Numbered from the stretch's first letter, positions 8,790 to 18,333 are shown. The stretch is DNA of 64,000 bases from an uncultured bacterium (GCA_938041455.1 CALITO010000008.1:1-64000), one strand, 5' to 3'. Numbers and translations: made by a program. The notes: generated by a model not told the origin, from the letters alone.

Positions 8790-11030
8790 TTATTTTAGTT
8801 CAACGATTGTGGCACCGAAGCCCCCTTCCCATATTTCACCAAGATGAAAATCCTTCACCAAAGGGTGCCCCCTGAGAAAATCCCAAATCGCCTTCTTTAA
8901 AATCCCCTTCCCTTTACCGTGTATCAGCCTTAACTTTCCTATCCCTTCTAAGAAAGCCCTGTCCAACTCCTTATCAATCTCATAAAGCGCTTCCTCAACC
9001 CTCATTCCACGCAGGTTTACATCTTTAATCAAAACCGAGCGAGGACGCTTAGGGGTCAGTTCCACCCCTTCCCCTTCTTCTTTCACCGGCAAATGCTCCA
9101 ACTCCGCCGGCGACACTAATGTCCTTTTCCCCTCAACATCCACGAGGATTCTCTCCCCTTTAATATCCACTACGCTTCCCTCCCTCCTCAGCGTTGTTAT
9201 CAAAACCTTATCCCCTATTTTGAAGAAGGGCGCTTCTTCCCCTCTCACTTTCTCCCAAAGTCTCCTCCACTCCTCCCGCTTCTCCTTTTTACTTCCCTTC
9301 TCCCTAAGTAGTGCCTCCACTCTTCCCCGCACTTCGGTTAAAAAGCCCTCCGCTTTCTCCCGTGTAGAGCGAAGGATTTCCTCTTTTTCCTTCTCTAATT
9401 CCTTAAGTCTCCTCTCGTATTCCTCTTTTAATAACCCCACTCTTTTCCTTTCCTCTTCTATCCGAGTTAAGAGCTGGCTATAGGGTTGAGCATAACGAAG
9501 TAATTCACTCGCCCTTTCTATCAATTCCTTCCCCAGTCCCAATCTCTCCGCTACCTCCACGGCGTGGCTCTTCCCTATTGTATCCATAACCAGTTTGAAT
9601 GTGGGCTGAAGTGAAAGGGGATCAAATTCGAAAGAAGCACCTCTTACGCGTGGGTTGGTATAGGGGAGGAGTTTTAGTTCGCCGAGGTGAGTGGCAACGA
9701 TCAGGCGGACATCTTCTCTCTCCGCTAAATGCTCTACTATTGCCCTCGCTAAGGCGGAGCCTTCAGCAGGGTCAGTTCCCGCTCCAAGTTCGTCCAGTAA
9801 GACGAGGCTTAACCCGTTCAAACTTTCCAAGATCTTCCTTATCTGGGTTATGTGGAAGGAGAATGTAGATAGGTTCTGTTCTATGCTCTGTTCATCGCCT
9901 ATATCCGCCAAGATGCTTTGGAATAGGGGGAGAGTAGACTCCTCGCTTGCGGGTATGAAAAGTCCGCATTGGAGCATATAGCAGAGCAATCCCACCATCT
10001 TAAGGGTGGTCGTTTTCCCTCCCGTGTTAGGACCGGTGATGATGAGGACCCTTTTTTGAGGGCTTAGTTCCAAGGATATAGGAACCGCGCTCTTCAAGGG
10101 GAGTAGAGGATGGCGAGCATCCTTCAAGCGGAGCATCCCTTCCCTGTTAAGAGAGGGCTGGAAGGCTTGGAGCAGGAGGGCAAGTTCTCCCTTGGCAAGG
10201 ACGAAATCAAGGAAGCCGACCACCTCCCGTGCCCTGCGCAGGGCACCTGCCTTCTCCTTAACCTGCTTGCTAAGCTTCCGGAGAATCCTTAATCTTTCCT
10301 CCCCTTCCTCCTTCTCCAATTCCCGGAGGCGATTGCCCTCCTTCAAGATAGCAAATGGTTCAATAAATAGGGTGGCACCAGTTGACGATGTTGAATGCAC
10401 TATGCCCTCCACTTTGTCCTTAAACTCCCGCTTGACCGCGAGGCAAAAGCGCCCCTCTCGCAAAGTTATGATGGGCTCCTGAAGATATCTTTGGAAAAGG
10501 GGAGAATTTATCATATCTTCAAGTTTGTCCTGTATGGACTTCATCAGGTTTCTTATGTTTTCTCTAATATCCTTCATCCTCTGGCTGGCGGAGTCCTTTA
10601 TCCTGGCATCCTCGGAGATAGAGGAGGTTATATTTTCTATAAGAGGGGTTAAATCGGGGATAGCCTTTCCCGAGCGGGCGAGGTTAGGAGCGGATTCCTG
10701 GTGTTCTTTGAGGAAATCCTTAACCCGCTGGCTAAGGAGGAGGAAATTCCTCAGATTGAGCAAATCTTCTTCTCTAAGGGTTCCCTCCTTCTCCGCTAAG
10801 TGGATGTATGGCTCTATGTCTTCTGTTTCCCCAAGTGGTGGTGAGTATCTTAGAAGTTCCAGGGCTTCTTTTGTCTCCCTTAGGCGCCTTTTAACCCATT
10901 CCATTTCTCCGCTTGGGTGGAGGTTAGCCACCCTTTCCTTCCCCATAGGGGTTTTGCAGAGAGATTTGAGCCTTTCCTTTATCTTATCCCATTCCAGCGC
11001 CTTAAGGGTTACCGCTTCCGCGTCTAACAT
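8790..11030 (-). CDS. mutS2: MutS2 ATPase/Smr nuclease
   Basis: A MutS-family ATPase lacking the mismatch-binding N-terminal domain and ending in an Smr domain; the family suppresses recombination and, in Bacillus, rescues collided ribosomes. The core has Walker A ITGPNTGGKTTTLK (about 337-350 counted from a TTG at 11048), Walker B LVLLDELGAGTDPAEGSAL and the signature THLGELK. A charged coiled coil (about 520-590) leads to the Smr domain in the last 75 residues, with VNLRGMRVEEA and IHGKGKG; the usual acidic residue of the DLRG motif is Asn here, which could affect nuclease activity. The ATG at 11030 is preferred (746 residues): it lies 4 nt after the ROK stop at 11035-11037. The upstream TTG would sit inside the ROK gene. 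Confidence 0.93.
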   Translation of the reverse strand: MLDAEAVTLKALEWDKIKERLKSLCKTPMGKERVANLHPSGEMEWVKRRLRETKEALELLRYSPPLGETEDIEPYIHLAEKEGTLREEDLLNLRNFLLLSQRVKDFLKEHQESAPNLARSGKAIPDLTPLIENITSSISEDARIKDSASQRMKDIRENIRNLMKSIQDKLEDMINSPLFQRYLQEPIITLREGRFCLAVKREFKDKVEGIVHSTSSTGATLFIEPFAILKEGNRLRELEKEEGEERLRILRKLSKQVKEKAGALRRAREVVGFLDFVLAKGELALLLQAFQPSLNREGMLRLKDARHPLLPLKSAVPISLELSPQKRVLIITGPNTGGKTTTLKMVGLLCYMLQCGLFIPASEESTLPLFQSILADIGDEQSIEQNLSTFSFHITQIRKILESLNGLSLVLLDELGAGTDPAEGSALARAIVEHLAEREDVRLIVATHLGELKLLPYTNPRVRGASFEFDPLSLQPTFKLVMDTIGKSHAVEVAERLGLGKELIERASELLRYAQPYSQLLTRIEEERKRVGLLKEEYERRLKELEKEKEEILRSTREKAEGFLTEVRGRVEALLREKGSKKEKREEWRRLWEKVRGEEAPFFKIGDKVLITTLRREGSVVDIKGERILVDVEGKRTLVSPAELEHLPVKEEGEGVELTPKRPRSVLIKDVNLRGMRVEEALYEIDKELDRAFLEGIGKLRLIHGKGKGILKKAIWDFLRGHPLVKDFHLGEIWEGGFGATIVELK

Positions 11031-11034
11031 AACT

Positions 11035-12024
11035 TTAAAGGATGTCAAGTTCGCCCCTCAGTCCTTGGAGCGCTACCTCGCCAGCGCCGTAGAGTCCGGG
11101 AAGCTCGCCAAACTGGGCTGGAGTTATCTCTACAATACTGGCCAGCTGGGGTATAGCTTTCTGGAAGGCTATTTCCCTTGCTGGCTTGAGGATTAGTTCA
11201 CCAGCGTTTATAACCCCTCCCCCCAGTATGACCACCTTTGGATTGAAGAGGTTGATTATGTTAGCTATGCCCAAGCCGAGCCAGAACCCTGCCTCCTGAA
11301 AAACCCGTAGCGATAGAGCATCACCTTGAGAAGCAGCTTGGGCTACATATTTCGCGGATACTTTCTCTATATCCCCTCTTACTATCTGCCAAAGTAGGGA
11401 TTGAGGGTTATGTATCAGAAGTTCCTTAGCTTTTTTGGCGATGGCGGTGCCCGATGCCAACGCTTCAAGGCATCCTCTTCCTCCACAACCGCAGGGGGGA
11501 CCGAAGGGATCTAACTTTTGGTGCCCGAACTCAGCTGCGTTATCGCCCGCCCCATGGAATATATGCCCCTTGATTACGCACCCACCGCCTATTCCCGTAG
11601 AGACAGTGAAGTAGGTAACCACACTCGCTCCCTTCCCCGCTCCATAGACCGCTTCCCCAAGGGCGGCAGCGTTAGCATCGTTATCTATAAAGGCTGGAGC
11701 AGAGAACTCTTCTTCAAATATCTCTCCTATGGGAATATTATCCCAGCCCGGCATATTTGGGGGCGAGTTTATCGTTTTTTTAACCCTGTCTAAAGGGCCG
11801 GGCACAGCCATTCCTATACCATCTATCTTCTCCCACCCCACTTTCCTTAAAACCTCCTGGCTCGCTTGGATCAACCTCTTAATAACATCTTCGGGACCCC
11901 TTTCCACCTCTGTGGCAAGCACCTCCTGGGTGAGGAGCTCCCCATCAAAGGCACCCGCTCGCATCCTCGTTCCACCGATATCTATCGCTAATATCCTGGG
12001 CAATGGCAGATCTCCCCCTTTCAA
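11035..12024 (-). CDS. ROK family sugar kinase (glucokinase-like)
   Basis: A 329-residue ROK kinase, probably ATP-dependent phosphorylation of glucose or an N-acetylhexosamine in the cytoplasm. The phosphate-binding loop is ILAIDIGGTRMRAG (11-24), the catalytic/sugar region FIDNDANAAALGEAVYG is near 110-126, and the ROK zinc signature CGCGGRGCLEAL with the upstream GHQ histidine is near 166-190. There is no helix-turn-helix, so this is a kinase rather than a repressor. It overlaps the universal-stress gene by four bases and sits just upstream of mutS2. Together with a second ROK kinase at 26,369 it supports use of several sugars. Exact sugar unknown. Confidence 0.88.
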   Translation of the reverse strand: MKGGDLPLPRILAIDIGGTRMRAGAFDGELLTQEVLATEVERGPEDVIKRLIQASQEVLRKVGWEKIDGIGMAVPGPLDRVKKTINSPPNMPGWDNIPIGEIFEEEFSAPAFIDNDANAAALGEAVYGAGKGASVVTYFTVSTGIGGGCVIKGHIFHGAGDNAAEFGHQKLDPFGPPCGCGGRGCLEALASGTAIAKKAKELLIHNPQSLLWQIVRGDIEKVSAKYVAQAASQGDALSLRVFQEAGFWLGLGIANIINLFNPKVVILGGGVINAGELILKPAREIAFQKAIPQLASIVEITPAQFGELPGLYGAGEVALQGLRGELDIL

Positions 12025-12593
12025 GCAGCCTTCTCTCTTGAGGGCCTCAAAAGCAAGACATCGCAGGGAGCATTTCTTAGGATATATTGCACACTTCTAC
12101 CTATGAAGGCTTCCCTCTCCGGATGCTCGGAGAGGAGGAGGAGGATTAAGCTTGCGCTATCTTCCTTTGCAGCTTGAATTATCCCTGCCCCAGCGAGCCT
12201 CGCCTTTATTAACTTACCCTTAGCAAAGACCCCCGCTCTCTCCGCTACCACTTGGGCGTGAAGGAGGACCCTTTCCCCCTTTTCCCTTTCCCTCGGCACC
12301 TCCGCATCGGGAGGTAAGACGAGGGGAATCTCCATCACATAGACGAAGCGCAGAGGGACTTTAAGGCGCTGAGCGAAGTTTATCGCTATTTCCAGGAGCC
12401 TCTCTGAAAGGGCTGTACCAGTTATAGGAACGATTATGGAACCCTGCATTTCCTCCTCCCCTTTTGTTACAGTCTCCAAAGCCACTCTCACATAGATGGG
12501 AGGACGAAGCATCCAAAGAAGGATGTAGCCTACAAGAGAGGTGAATCCGATGGTGATAAGCAACCCTATAGGATTAACGATCATCTCTTCCAT
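12021..12593 (-). CDS. membrane-anchored universal stress protein (UspA-like)
   Basis: A 190-residue protein with one N-terminal membrane segment (about 9-30, LLITIGFTSLVGYILLWML) followed by a UspA domain (about 48-185). The domain starts GSIIVPITGTALSERLLEIA and ends with FIGRSVQYILRNAPCDVLLLRP, close to the nucleotide-binding GSVxxxVLxxAPCPVLVV pattern of the family, although the first GS is replaced by IGRS. Usp domains are often fused to or encoded beside transporters; here the gene follows an APC permease and a 69-residue membrane protein with coding overlaps. A role in sensing nucleotide state for that transporter is inference. The start could also be the second ATG at 12584. Confidence 0.75.
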   Translation of the reverse strand: MEEMIVNPIGLLITIGFTSLVGYILLWMLRPPIYVRVALETVTKGEEEMQGSIIVPITGTALSERLLEIAINFAQRLKVPLRFVYVMEIPLVLPPDAEVPREREKGERVLLHAQVVAERAGVFAKGKLIKARLAGAGIIQAAKEDSASLILLLLSEHPEREAFIGRSVQYILRNAPCDVLLLRPSREKAA

Positions 12594-12783
12594 TTCCTCC
12601 CAACAGCAGGATCAGGGTTCCGTATAACCTATATGCTCCATAAGCGATTATCGCCACCCCCACGAAATGATAAATAAGAGGTGCTTCCCTGATTAACCCC
12701 TGAATCAATATCATAAAACCCAGGAAAATTATCAGTATCTGCATAAAAAAGCGGGAATAGATAACGGTCTTACTTGGTCTCAT
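12574..12783 (-). CDS. small two-helix membrane protein
   Basis: A 69-residue protein with two hydrophobic helices (about 10-27 and 35-59) and a short charged tail (GGNGRDDR). No family recognised. It overlaps the APC permease gene by 14 bp and the UspA-like gene by 20 bp, so it is almost certainly translated as part of this set and could be an accessory membrane subunit of the permease. Such a small gene could also be a degenerate remnant, but the tight overlaps on both sides argue against it. Confidence 0.6.
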   Translation of the reverse strand: MRPSKTVIYSRFFMQILIIFLGFMILIQGLIREAPLIYHFVGVAIIAYGAYRLYGTLILLLGGNGRDDR

Positions 12784-14287
12784 CTTTGTTCTCCTCCAAG
12801 GCTTTTATATACTCTTCCAGCGCCTCCACCTCCCCTGCCTCTTTTAGAACCCTTACTTGCTCATTCACCCAATCCCTCCGAAGGCTTCTGAATATAGGTA
12901 GGTTGTTTTTCTTCCTATAAAGGATATATATGGTTAAACCCAAAATTAGCCAGGCGGGTCCGAATATCCTTGCCCAATAATGGGTTATGAGGACGAGGAG
13001 GAGATAGAAGAAGGTGCCAAAGATAGCGATTAGCCCGAGGAGGGGAAAGTCCACTACCCTCCCTTGTATTTTCAGCCTTATATTGCCGGGAATTTTATAA
13101 GGGCGGGGTGTGTAGGGGTCTTTAATGCGAAGGCGAAGATGGGAAACGCAAACAAGGGTATAAGAAGTCAAGGCACCAAACGCATACATATCAGCAAGCG
13201 TCTCCATTGCATTTTTGCTTAGCCCTGCCAAAACGAGTTGGATTATCACTATGGTGGAGAAGAAGAGGATTGTGCGGTAGGGAGTGCGATAGCGGTGATG
13301 CACCCCGCTGAACCAACGGGGGAGAAGTTGTAATTTGGACATAGAATAAGAGATACGGGAATAACCCATAACACCTGTGTTAGCCGAAGCGTAAAGGAGG
13401 GTAAATCCCAGGATAGCGGTGAAGGGACCAGCGATGAAACCGATTAGGGGGAGGAACTTAGCGAGGTAGGCAATGGGGTCATGCATATGCTCAGCCAAGG
13501 GTTCCCAACCAAGACTCCCTATCCCTAATACGGAAAAGGCAAGAGCATAAATGAGAACAACGAAGGTTAGAGAAAGAGAGGTGCGAGGGATGATAGAGGC
13601 CGGTCTTATAGTTTCCTCTGCCGCTTGGGAGATGGCTTCCAATCCAACGAAGGCTACAACCGCTATGGTCATACCATAAAGAAATTGCCCCATCCTGGGT
13701 AATTCGTGGGTTATTTGATGGATGAAGAGGTCGGGCTTGAAGGCGAAGAGGAAGCCGATTATGATGATGAGGGATTCGTTGAACATATCTAAACCGCAGA
13801 AAACCTCGTTTAGTCTGGATGATTCCCTTATGCCCCTAACATTTAGCACTATAAGAAGTAGGATGAGCAGAAGGGTTTCCACTATTTTAATCCACTTAAC
13901 TTGCTCAAATTGGGGGAAGAAGAAATTTATATAGCCTGCGGAGGCATAGGCGAAGAGGGAAACATCCACGGTGAAATCCAAGAGAAATGCCCAGCCTCCG
14001 AGGAACCCCCAGAAATCTCCCAACCCCCTCAAAGAGTAGTATTGTCCGCCCCCTGCCACGGGATAGGAAGACGCAAGCTCTGTATAAATCAATCCTATTA
14101 ATACATACAATAAACCGGTAATGAATAGAGCAAGGGGAGCTGCCCCCATAGCAAAGGCTAATACCAAGCCAAGCGCCATATATATATCCGCACCCACACC
14201 TGCGTAACCCCAACTAAAGGAACCCCAAATACTAACCGCCCTCCGTAAGGAGGGCCCTTCTTCCTTTCTTAGTTCATCAGCAGCCAT
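12770..14287 (-). CDS. APC family amino acid/polyamine permease
   Basis: A 505-residue integral membrane protein with about twelve hydrophobic helices and the APC fold. It starts SIWGSFSWGYAGVGADIYMALG, matching the unwound first helix that binds substrate in this family (GSxxGxG-like), and shows FVGLEAISQAAEETIRPA around residue 215-232, the typical APC glutamate-rich loop, then the GIGSLGWEPLAEH and YASANTGVMGYSRISYSMS segments. The soluble C-terminus (about 455-505) is charged. It begins 8 bp after uppP ends and overlaps the following 69-residue gene. Substrate cannot be read from sequence; amino acids are most likely. Confidence 0.85.
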   Translation of the reverse strand: MAADELRKEEGPSLRRAVSIWGSFSWGYAGVGADIYMALGLVLAFAMGAAPLALFITGLLYVLIGLIYTELASSYPVAGGGQYYSLRGLGDFWGFLGGWAFLLDFTVDVSLFAYASAGYINFFFPQFEQVKWIKIVETLLLILLLIVLNVRGIRESSRLNEVFCGLDMFNESLIIIIGFLFAFKPDLFIHQITHELPRMGQFLYGMTIAVVAFVGLEAISQAAEETIRPASIIPRTSLSLTFVVLIYALAFSVLGIGSLGWEPLAEHMHDPIAYLAKFLPLIGFIAGPFTAILGFTLLYASANTGVMGYSRISYSMSKLQLLPRWFSGVHHRYRTPYRTILFFSTIVIIQLVLAGLSKNAMETLADMYAFGALTSYTLVCVSHLRLRIKDPYTPRPYKIPGNIRLKIQGRVVDFPLLGLIAIFGTFFYLLLVLITHYWARIFGPAWLILGLTIYILYRKKNNLPIFRSLRRDWVNEQVRVLKEAGEVEALEEYIKALEENKDETK

Positions 14288-14294
14288 ATCTCGT

Positions 14295-15092
14295 CTACGA
14301 TTTAAAAATTATACTCGCTAAGATTAGAAAGGCAAAGAGTAAACGGTAAATCACGAAGGGGAGAAAGTTGCCTTTCCTTAGGAAACGCAGGAGAAACCAA
14401 ACAGCAAAATAACCGGAGATACCAGCGGAGAGAAACCCTGCCAAAAGGGAGAAAACTTCGCTACCAGCCAAAGATACGATTTTCCTTATCTCCCAGAGCG
14501 TTGCCCCGGCTATAATGGGGGTAGCGAGGAGAAAGGAAAAACGGGCGCTTTCCTCTTTCCTCAATCCCAAAGCAAGCCCAGCTGTCATCGTCGCTCCGGA
14601 ACGTGATATCCCCGGAATTATCGCTAAGGCCTGGGATATACCTATTAAGATCGCTTCCCTCCATCTCATTCTCTTTACATTCTTTTCCCCTTTGCCGAAT
14701 TTATCAGCAAGCAGGAGGAGGATGGCAAAGGAGGAGAGCGTTATCGCTATTATAATAGGAGACCGAAAAAGTTCCTCCGCTTGCTTTTCCAGAAGCGCAC
14801 CGAATAGTGCCCCGGGGATACAAGCGACCGCTATCATTAATAGAAGAGATATCGCTTCACCTTCTCTCCTGATGGCGCCTCTGAATATTGCTAACCAGTC
14901 AGACCAAAGGAAAGCAACTAACCCCAAAAGGGTGCCCAAATGCAAGGCTACATCGAAGGCGAGTCCCTGATAATTCCAGCCCAAAAGCCAGGGCAAAATG
15001 AAAAGATGAGCGGAAGAGGAAATAGGGAGAAGCTCCGTTGCTCCTTGAACTATCCCTAAAAAGACGGCGGGAAGAATAGGCATCTGGGGCAT
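14295..15092 (-). CDS. uppP: undecaprenyl-diphosphatase UppP/BacA
   Basis: A 265-residue integral membrane phosphatase that recycles undecaprenyl pyrophosphate to the monophosphate carrier used in peptidoglycan and surface polysaccharide synthesis. Both family signatures are visible: GIVQGATELLPISSSAHL (13-30), holding the catalytic glutamates and serines, and PGISRSGATMTAGLAL near 165-180, holding the phosphate-binding Arg. About eight membrane helices. SD GAGGGAGGT lies directly before the ATG. It is 26 bp downstream of purA. Confidence 0.95.
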   Translation of the reverse strand: MPQMPILPAVFLGIVQGATELLPISSSAHLFILPWLLGWNYQGLAFDVALHLGTLLGLVAFLWSDWLAIFRGAIRREGEAISLLLMIAVACIPGALFGALLEKQAEELFRSPIIIAITLSSFAILLLLADKFGKGEKNVKRMRWREAILIGISQALAIIPGISRSGATMTAGLALGLRKEESARFSFLLATPIIAGATLWEIRKIVSLAGSEVFSLLAGFLSAGISGYFAVWFLLRFLRKGNFLPFVIYRLLFAFLILASIIFKS

Positions 15093-15118
15093 ACCTCCCT
15101 CTTATATGAGGACCTATT

Positions 15119-16444
15119 TTAATCTACAGTATCTACAACAATTCTATCCCAAAGATATCCTTCCCCCCTGCTCCTCCACCCCAGGGTTTGCTCTCGGCGA
15201 GCTCCTATGGAGACTATGGAGATGGGAACCCCCGCATAGGAAGAAATCATCCGCAGGTATTCCTGTGCCTCTCGGGGGAGGGCGGAGAAATCTCCGGCAC
15301 CTTCTATCTTTTCCCAACCCTTTACCTCCGCATAAATCGGCTCGCATTTGCTCAATATATTGGCATCCATAGGGAAATCCTCTATTTCCCTACCCTCTAA
15401 TTTATAGGCAACACAGACTTTTAATTTTGGAAGCCCGCTCAGAACATCTAACTTGGTTATCGCCAAACTATCTATCCCGTTGACCTTCACAGCGTGGCGT
15501 AAAGCCACTAAATCAAGCCAACCGCAGCGACGGGGTCTGCCCGTGGTCGTCCCATATTCCGCTCCCCGTTCCCTTAAATAATCCCCCATCCCATCCTTTA
15601 TCTCCGTAGGGAAAGGTCCCTCGCCCACCCTCGTTATATAGGCTTTGCATACCCCGATAATTTTGTCCACCTTCTTGGGTCCTATTCCCGCACCTATGCA
15701 AACTCCCCCAGCTATGGGATGAGATGAGGTTACGAAGGGATAGGTGCCATAGTTTATATCGAGCAATGTTCCCTGCGCTCCCTCAAATAATATATTTTTT
15801 CTCTTATCCATTGCGGACTGAATGATGAGAGAAGTATTGGCGATATAAGGTTTGAGAAAATCCCCCAACCAGAGATAACGGGGGAGGAGTTCCTCCAATT
15901 TAAGAAGGGGTAAGTCAGGACGATAGTGAGAGATGAGGATGTTTTTCTCCTCCAGATTAATAAGCAACTTTTCCCTGAGGCGTTCTTCCCAGAGAAGGTC
16001 ACTCATCCTTATGCCTATTCTCGCCGCTTTATCAGCGTAGCAGGGACCGATACCCCTGCCAGTGGTGCCGATTCTTCCTTTTCCCATTCTGCTTTCCCAT
16101 ATGCCGTCCAATATGCGGTGATAGGGCATCACGATATGGACATTTTGTGATATTCGTAGTCCTTCAACACTTATCCCCCGCTTGATGAGATTTTCAATTT
16201 CTTCTTTTAGGACCTCTGGGTCAACGACCATTCCATCAGCTATAAGGCAAAGTTTGCCGCGGTATAGGATGCCCGAGGGAATGTGATGGAGGCGAAATAC
16301 CTCCTCCCCCACCCTTACCGTATGTCCTGCATTGCTCCCCCCTTGATACCTTACGACAATGTCCGCCTCTTCAGCAAGGAGATCGGTTATCTTGCCCTTT
16401 CCCTCATCCCCCCATTGAGTTCCTACTATGACGATGTTCGCCAT
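15119..16444 (-). CDS. purA: adenylosuccinate synthetase
   Basis: A 441-residue enzyme that joins IMP and aspartate with GTP hydrolysis, the first committed step to AMP. The GTP-binding P-loop GTQWGDEGKGKITDLL (8-23) carries the catalytic Asp, and the IMP-contacting TTGRGIGPCYADKAARIG and FEGAQGTLLDINYGTYPFVTSS regions are intact; the C-terminal GRPRRCGWLDLVALR and TKLDVLSGLPKLKVC motifs are present. Length is typical. It is 5 bp downstream of ackA. Confidence 0.97.
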   Translation of the reverse strand: MANIVIVGTQWGDEGKGKITDLLAEEADIVVRYQGGSNAGHTVRVGEEVFRLHHIPSGILYRGKLCLIADGMVVDPEVLKEEIENLIKRGISVEGLRISQNVHIVMPYHRILDGIWESRMGKGRIGTTGRGIGPCYADKAARIGIRMSDLLWEERLREKLLINLEEKNILISHYRPDLPLLKLEELLPRYLWLGDFLKPYIANTSLIIQSAMDKRKNILFEGAQGTLLDINYGTYPFVTSSHPIAGGVCIGAGIGPKKVDKIIGVCKAYITRVGEGPFPTEIKDGMGDYLRERGAEYGTTTGRPRRCGWLDLVALRHAVKVNGIDSLAITKLDVLSGLPKLKVCVAYKLEGREIEDFPMDANILSKCEPIYAEVKGWEKIEGAGDFSALPREAQEYLRMISSYAGVPISIVSIGARREQTLGWRSRGEGYLWDRIVVDTVD

Positions 16445-16449
16445 CCACC

Positions 16450-17661
16450 TTAACCCCCCTCTTTCTCCAATAACATCGCTACCTCCCTCGCCACAATTAA
16501 CTCCTCATTTGTGGGAATGACCGCCACCTTCACCCTGCTTCCCTCGGAGGAAATTATCCCTTCCCTCCCCACAACGGAGCGGTTTTTCTCTTCCTCTATC
16601 TCTATGCCAAGATAATCCATATCCTCGCAGATTTTCTTCCTTATGAGAGGGCTCATCTCCCCTATACCTCCCGTGAAGACGAGGACATCCAAGCCGTTCA
16701 TCACCGCTACATAGCTTCCTATGTATTTCTTTATACCATAGCAGAAGGCGTCTATCGCTAAGGAAGCCCTCTCATCACCCTGAGAGGAAGACTCTAAAAG
16801 GTCTCGCATATCCCCACTCACCCCAGATATTCCCAATAAACCGCCCCTTTTCACAAGCTCTTGGCTTATCTCCTCAATAGATAAACCTCCTTCCTGGATG
16901 AGAAAGGGGATGACGAAGACATCCAGGTCTCCGCATCGGGTGGCGTTCAATACACCGGATTGGGCTGAGAAGCCCATAGATGTATCCACCGATTGCCCGT
17001 TCTTTATGGCACAGATGGAGGAAGAACCCCCCAGATGGCAGGAAATGAGCTTCAGTTCCTCTTTTGCCCTACCTACAACTTGGGGTGCTCTCTCCGCTAT
17101 ATAATGGTGGGAGGCACCGTGAAAGCCGTATTTCGCTATGCCGAATTTCTCATACCATTCGTAGGGAACGCCATAAATCCTCGCGTAGAGGGGGATGGTT
17201 GTATGGAAATGGGGCTCAAAGACACCGACGAGAGGTGTTGAGGGTAATAGTTCCCTGAATATCTTTATAGCCTTTATGTAGGGGGGGTTATGAGCGGGAG
17301 CGACGATGGAAAACCTTTCCATCTCCTTTAAGACTTCTTCCCCCAAGAGGTGGACACCTGTGAACTTGCCTCCGTGAACGGTTTTGAAACCAACAGCGTC
17401 TATCTCCCCCAGGGAGTTGATAAGGTTTGCTTCGGGAGACAAGAGGAAATCCAGACAAAGCTTTATAGCAGATGTATGGTCCTTTATTTCAGCTTCTCCG
17501 CTGAATGTCCTGTCGGAGGCGTTGTGGGAGAAGGGCGATTTCGCCGCTCCCACTCTCTCCACCTTTCCTTTCGCCAGCACTTCCTCCTCGGGAAAGGAGA
17601 AGAGCTGATATTTGAAGGAGGTGGAGCCCACGTTAGCTATAAGTATTTTTCTCCTCTTCAT
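16450..17661 (-). CDS. ackA: acetate kinase (acetate/propionate kinase family)
   Basis: A 403-residue ASKHA-fold kinase that interconverts acetyl phosphate and ADP with acetate and ATP. The N-terminal ILIANVGSTSFKYQLF carries the phosphate-binding Asn and Ser/Thr. Further family landmarks are TVHGGKFTG, PYEWYEKFGIAKYGFHGASHHY (family signature with the catalytic His), SCHLGGSSSICAIKNGQSVDTSMG and FTGGIGEMSPLIRKKICEDM. No phosphotransacetylase is adjacent. It lies 8 bp after the corrinoid-protein gene, so energy conservation by acetyl phosphate may be linked in expression to methyl transfer. The first motif (NVGSTSFK rather than NSGSSSLK) is slightly atypical, so propionate or another short acid is possible. 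Confidence 0.9.
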   Translation of the reverse strand: MKRRKILIANVGSTSFKYQLFSFPEEEVLAKGKVERVGAAKSPFSHNASDRTFSGEAEIKDHTSAIKLCLDFLLSPEANLINSLGEIDAVGFKTVHGGKFTGVHLLGEEVLKEMERFSIVAPAHNPPYIKAIKIFRELLPSTPLVGVFEPHFHTTIPLYARIYGVPYEWYEKFGIAKYGFHGASHHYIAERAPQVVGRAKEELKLISCHLGGSSSICAIKNGQSVDTSMGFSAQSGVLNATRCGDLDVFVIPFLIQEGGLSIEEISQELVKRGGLLGISGVSGDMRDLLESSSQGDERASLAIDAFCYGIKKYIGSYVAVMNGLDVLVFTGGIGEMSPLIRKKICEDMDYLGIEIEEEKNRSVVGREGIISSEGSRVKVAVIPTNEELIVAREVAMLLEKEGG

Positions 17662-17669
17662 AAAATAAT

Positions 17670-18311
17670 CTAATTAACCCTCACCAGCTCCTTTGCTTTA
17701 TCAACCGCGGAGGCAGCGTCAGGGGCGTAACCATCGGCGCCTATTTCATCCGCCCACGCCTGTGTGACCGGTGCCCCTCCAACCATGACCTTAACTTTTT
17801 CCCTCATCCCCGCGTTCTTGAGAGTATCAATGGTGACCTTCATAGAGGGCATAGTGGTTGTGAGGAGGGCGGACATAGCAACTATCTGAGCATTATGTTC
17901 CCTTACAGCCTCTACAAATTTCTCAGGAGCAACATCAACGCCCAAGTCTATAACCCGGAAACCTCCGCCTTCCAACATCATCCTGACCAAATTCTTCCCG
18001 ATATCGTGGAGGTCTCCTTTCACCGTTCCTATGACTACTGTTCCCTCTGTCTCCACCTCTGATTTACTCAGTATGGGGCGGAGAATGTCAAGCGCCGAAT
18101 ACATCGCCCTCGCCGCGATGAGCACCTCAGGGACATAATATTCGTTGTTCTTGAATTTCTCTCCTACCACTGCCATACCGGGTATGAGCGCCTCATCCAG
18201 TATCTGCTTAGCGGATAGGTTCTCCCCTAACGCCTTTTCGGTTAGCTCCTTCGCTGCGGGAGCATTTCCTACAATTATCGCCTCCTTTAAAGCATTTAAT
18301 GTGTCCGTCAT
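17670..18311 (-). CDS. corrinoid (B12-binding) protein of a methyltransferase system
   Basis: A 213-residue methyltransferase-cognate corrinoid protein, like MtbC/MttC/MtmC: a small protein whose cobalt(I) cofactor accepts a methyl group from a substrate-specific methyltransferase. The N-terminal helical cap spans about 1-85 and the Rossmann B12 domain about 90-210. The base-off/His-on motif DLHDIG is in GTVKGDLHDIGKNLV with His102 as the cobalt ligand; MSALLTTTMPSMK and VMVGGAPVTQAWADEIGADGYAPDA follow as in the family. The adjacent upstream gene encodes a RACo-type activator, which supports the assignment. The cognate substrate methyltransferase is not adjacent. Confidence 0.93.
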   Translation of the reverse strand: MTDTLNALKEAIIVGNAPAAKELTEKALGENLSAKQILDEALIPGMAVVGEKFKNNEYYVPEVLIAARAMYSALDILRPILSKSEVETEGTVVIGTVKGDLHDIGKNLVRMMLEGGGFRVIDLGVDVAPEKFVEAVREHNAQIVAMSALLTTTMPSMKVTIDTLKNAGMREKVKVMVGGAPVTQAWADEIGADGYAPDAASAVDKAKELVRVN

Positions 18312-18333
18312 GTCTCATACCTCCTTTTGGATT

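Noticed and set aside
10525..11196. 223-codon plus-strand open frame
   Set aside because: Antisense shadow across the mutS2 start and ROK gene, without protein-like features.
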